Part shown: positions 62,211 through 64,000 of the stretch, piece by piece
Numbering within the stretch: position 1 is the stretch's first letter
Layout: every line of letters begins with the position of its first letter
Source: Pseudaestuariivita atlantica
GTDB taxonomy: Bacteria > Pseudomonadota > Alphaproteobacteria > Rhodobacterales > Rhodobacteraceae
Length of the DNA: 64,000 nt
NCBI RefSeq assembly: GCF_001205715.1
Contig: NZ_AQQZ01000006.1
Coordinates: forward strand, 186,001 to 250,000
Direction of reading: 5' to 3'
The notes under the pieces: model-generated
The model's input: the letters and a program-made list of their open reading frames with translations, nothing else
What the model was told of the DNA's origin: nothing
The model's database searches: none
Program-made: the position numbers and the translations under genes

Positions 62211-63221
62211 ATGGACATCTTCGGAGACCCCGCCCAATGGCTGCCCCTAACCTTTGCCGGGCTGATGGGGCTGTCGATCCTGATCTACGTGGTCCTCGAC
62301 GGGTTCGATCTGGGCGTGGGGCTGCTCTTTCCCTTCGCGGACGAGGCCGAGAAGGACCGCATGATCGCCTCGATCGGGCCGTTCTGGGACGCGAACGAGA
62401 CGTGGCTGGTGATGGCCGTGGGCCTTCTGCTGGTGGCCTTCCCCACCGCGCACGGGATCATCCTGACGGCGCTTTACCTGCCGGTCGCGGTGATGCTGGT
62501 GGGCCTGATCCTGCGCGGCGTCGCGTTCGAGTTCCGGGCTAAGGCCCCGCCCGCGCACAAGCGCGCGTGGAACATGGCCTTCTTCACCGGGTCGCTGATG
62601 GCCGCGCTGTCGCAGGGCTGGATGCTGGGGATCTACGTGATGGGGCTGGAGACCACTTGGGCCACCGCCACCTTCGCCGCGCTGACCGCGCTGTTCCTGA
62701 CCGTGGGCTACAGCTATATCGGGGCGGCGTGGGTCGTGCTGAAATCGGACAGCGCGCTGCAGACCAAGGCGGTTGGCTGGGCGCGTGGCGGCATCTTCGG
62801 TGTGCTTCTTGGGATCGCCGCGATCTCGGTCGCGTCGCCGCTGGCCAGCCCGCGCATCTTCGACAAGTGGTTCTCGTTTCCCGAGGCGCTTTTGCTGCTG
62901 CCCCTGCCGCTCATGTCCGGGATAGTGCTGCTGGCGCTCTGGTTCACGCTGGCGCGGCTGCCCAAGGCCGATGACAGCTTTGCGTGGGTCCCGTTCGCGG
63001 CGGGTGTCGTGCTGTTCGCGCTGGCCTTCTTCGGGCTGGCCTACAGCTTCTACCCCTACGTGGTGCCCGACCAGCTGACGATCTACGAGGCCGCCTCTGC
63101 CCCCGAATCGCTGTTCATCATCTTCCTCGGCGTCTGCATCGTGCTGCCGGTGATCGTGCTCTACTCCGCGCTCGCCTACACCGTGTTCCGCGGCAAGGCG
63201 ACCGAACTGCGCTACGACTGA
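62211..63221 (+). CDS. cioB: Cytochrome bd-type ubiquinol oxidase subunit II
   Basis: The 336-residue protein has eight predicted helices and the CydB start LIYVVLDGFDLGVGLLFPF. FWDANETWLVMAVG and a long C-terminal part follow. It forms the oxidase with CioA. The ATG at 62211 has AAGGA seven bases upstream; a GTG directly before it is less likely. No cydX-like small ORF was recognised behind it. Confidence 0.93.
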   Translation: MDIFGDPAQWLPLTFAGLMGLSILIYVVLDGFDLGVGLLFPFADEAEKDRMIASIGPFWDANETWLVMAVGLLLVAFPTAHGIILTALYLPVAVMLVGLILRGVAFEFRAKAPPAHKRAWNMAFFTGSLMAALSQGWMLGIYVMGLETTWATATFAALTALFLTVGYSYIGAAWVVLKSDSALQTKAVGWARGGIFGVLLGIAAISVASPLASPRIFDKWFSFPEALLLLPLPLMSGIVLLALWFTLARLPKADDSFAWVPFAAGVVLFALAFFGLAYSFYPYVVPDQLTIYEAASAPESLFIIFLGVCIVLPVIVLYSALAYTVFRGKATELRYD

Positions 63222-63314
63222 CCGGACCTACCCAAGCCTCTCGTATCCGCACCCGCGCCGCACGGGTTATCGCCGGATCGCCGGCAAATGAACCTTCGAA
63301 CTCATTGGAACCTA

Positions 63315-63342
63315 TCGACAGATTGCATGTTTGCCTTATACG
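63315..63342 (+). promoter_or_regulatory. Possible sigma-70-type promoter
   Basis: TCGACA and TATACG are separated by 16 bases, 37 bases upstream of the small gene at 63379. It lies in the 157-base gap after cioB. Confidence 0.35.
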
Positions 63343-63378
63343 TGGGCAGCCACTTCAAGGGACTACACGGGGACCGAC

Positions 63379-63597
63379 ATGTCTACCCGCAACCAGATCG
63401 ACAACACGATGCACGCTTTAGAGACCTATTTCGCAGTGGGCCTCGACGCGCATACGGATATGGACCGCCACGCGCTGCTGGTCGAATGCAAGCTGACCAT
63501 CGACGCCCTGTGCGAACACCTCGAACTGGCCCAGCGGGCGCTGAACCTCGTCTGCGACCCGGAGAAATCGGCACAGGCCTTCCTCGAACGGCGCTGA
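63379..63597 (+). CDS. Small helical hypothetical protein
   Basis: The 72-residue protein (start MSTRNQIDNTMHALETYF) is not recognised. It is predicted as two or three amphipathic helices with no signal or membrane segment. The codon use is normal for the window and a promoter-like pair precedes it, so it looks like a real small gene. It stands alone between cioB and tRNA-Leu. Confidence 0.6.
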   Translation: MSTRNQIDNTMHALETYFAVGLDAHTDMDRHALLVECKLTIDALCEHLELAQRALNLVCDPEKSAQAFLERR

Positions 63598-63709
63598 CGC
63601 TTCACGTCCCGCATCGGGCCTGACCGGCTCGGACGGCTTCACGAAGGTATCTGGATTGGCAGGATGGATTGGCGGGGGGGCCGGGCCGATCGCCGTGCCC
63701 TCAGCCAGT

Positions 63710-63796
63710 TGGTGCGGTCGAGAAGACTCGAACTTCCACGGGAGTTACCCCACAGCGACCTCAACGCTGCGCGTCTACCAATTCCGCCACGACCGC
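63710..63796 (-). tRNA. tRNA-Leu (anticodon GAG)
   Basis: The acceptor stem GCGGTCG/CGACCGC, discriminator A and encoded CCA are visible. The D arm is TGGCGGAATTGGTAGACGC, and the anticodon stem-loop CAGCG-TTGAGGT-CGCTG places GAG at 34-36. A long variable arm and the T arm with GTTCGAGTC complete an 87-base class II leucine tRNA. Confidence 0.95.
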
Positions 63797-63823
63797 ACTG
63801 TCACTGGCTTGGTAGGGGCGCGT

Positions 63824-64000
63824 TTAGCCCAAGCCTCCGGCCCCCGCAAGGCCTGACTTGCCCCTCTGCGCGGCCTGCCGGCGATTGCGCAGGGCGCGCA
63901 GGGCGATGGCCGCAAGGCAGACCGCGATCACCGCGTATCCAAGCTCGGGCCAGTCGGCAAAGAGCGCCCGATTGACCCGGCGACCGGGCAGGAAGTTGAA
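63824..64000 (-). CDS. C-terminal end of a membrane protein, cut by the window edge
   Basis: The frame is open from the window end to a TAA at 63824-63826, giving 58 residues. It reads NFLPGRRVNRALFADWPELG, then one hydrophobic helix (YAVIAVCLAAIALRALR) and a basic tail. The NFLPGRR...FADWPE pattern suggests the end of a polytopic membrane protein of a DUF2306-like type, but this is weak. It lies just upstream of tRNA-Leu on the same strand. Confidence 0.5.
   Translation of the reverse strand, partial: FNFLPGRRVNRALFADWPELGYAVIAVCLAAIALRALRNRRQAAQRGKSGLAGAGGLG

Overview
The window is high-GC DNA with dense, often overlapping genes. Its gene families (TmpA/TmpB phosphonate oxidation, an iron-rhodo-type box upstream of an Fbp-type binding protein, an Anbu operon, a CioAB oxidase) fit a member of the Rhodobacterales, probably a Roseobacter-type marine bacterium. 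No species can be named from the sequence alone.

Region 1 (22-4643) is a sensory trio: a FIST-domain protein, a GAF/PAS hybrid histidine kinase whose first PAS domain carries the cysteine motif of a LOV photoreceptor, and a LuxR-type response regulator.

Region 2 (4671-29110) holds a dispersed alginate-type exopolysaccharide cluster. On the minus strand it has an RTX protein, algD, algA, alg8, alg44, algX-like, algJ-like, algI, algF and an algK-like scaffold. Three blocks interrupt it: the coupled pair tmpA/tmpB, a gene of unknown function flanked by duplicated alg8 3' ends, and an iron-transport/LysR/acyl-CoA-dehydrogenase-fold/TPR block. Precursor synthesis (AlgA, AlgD), polymerisation (Alg8, Alg44) and O-acetylation (AlgI, AlgJ, AlgX, AlgF) are covered. 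The outer-membrane porin AlgE, the epimerase AlgG and the lyase AlgL are not seen.

Region 3 (29220-42760) looks like a nitrogen-heterocycle or nucleobase uptake and breakdown locus. It contains a complete Pot-type ABC importer, an allantoinase/imidase-like NodB-fold hydrolase, a yeast-type cytosine deaminase and a DUF1989 protein in one operon. A BtpA-like barrel coupled to a phosphoribosyltransferase is divergent from it. A Dpp-type importer without ATPases, an amidohydrolase and a CobW-type metal chaperone follow.

Region 4 (42761-52788) is an accessory stress island next to a tRNA-Ser gene. It has three Hsp20 chaperones behind a possible sigma-32 promoter and RNA thermometer, CbpA/CbpM, a cardiolipin-synthase-like enzyme, an endonuclease/phosphatase-family protein, remnants of exoD and of an IS3-type transposase, and a merR-merTPFA mercury-resistance operon with a classical 19-bp-spacer promoter.

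Region 5 (52789-64000) reads as core genome: tRNA-Ser(GGA), a P450/hydrolase pair, ccdA, tusA, the four-gene Anbu proteasome-like operon, the bd-type oxidase genes cioA/cioB, a small conserved-looking gene, tRNA-Leu(GAG) and a membrane-protein gene cut by the window end.
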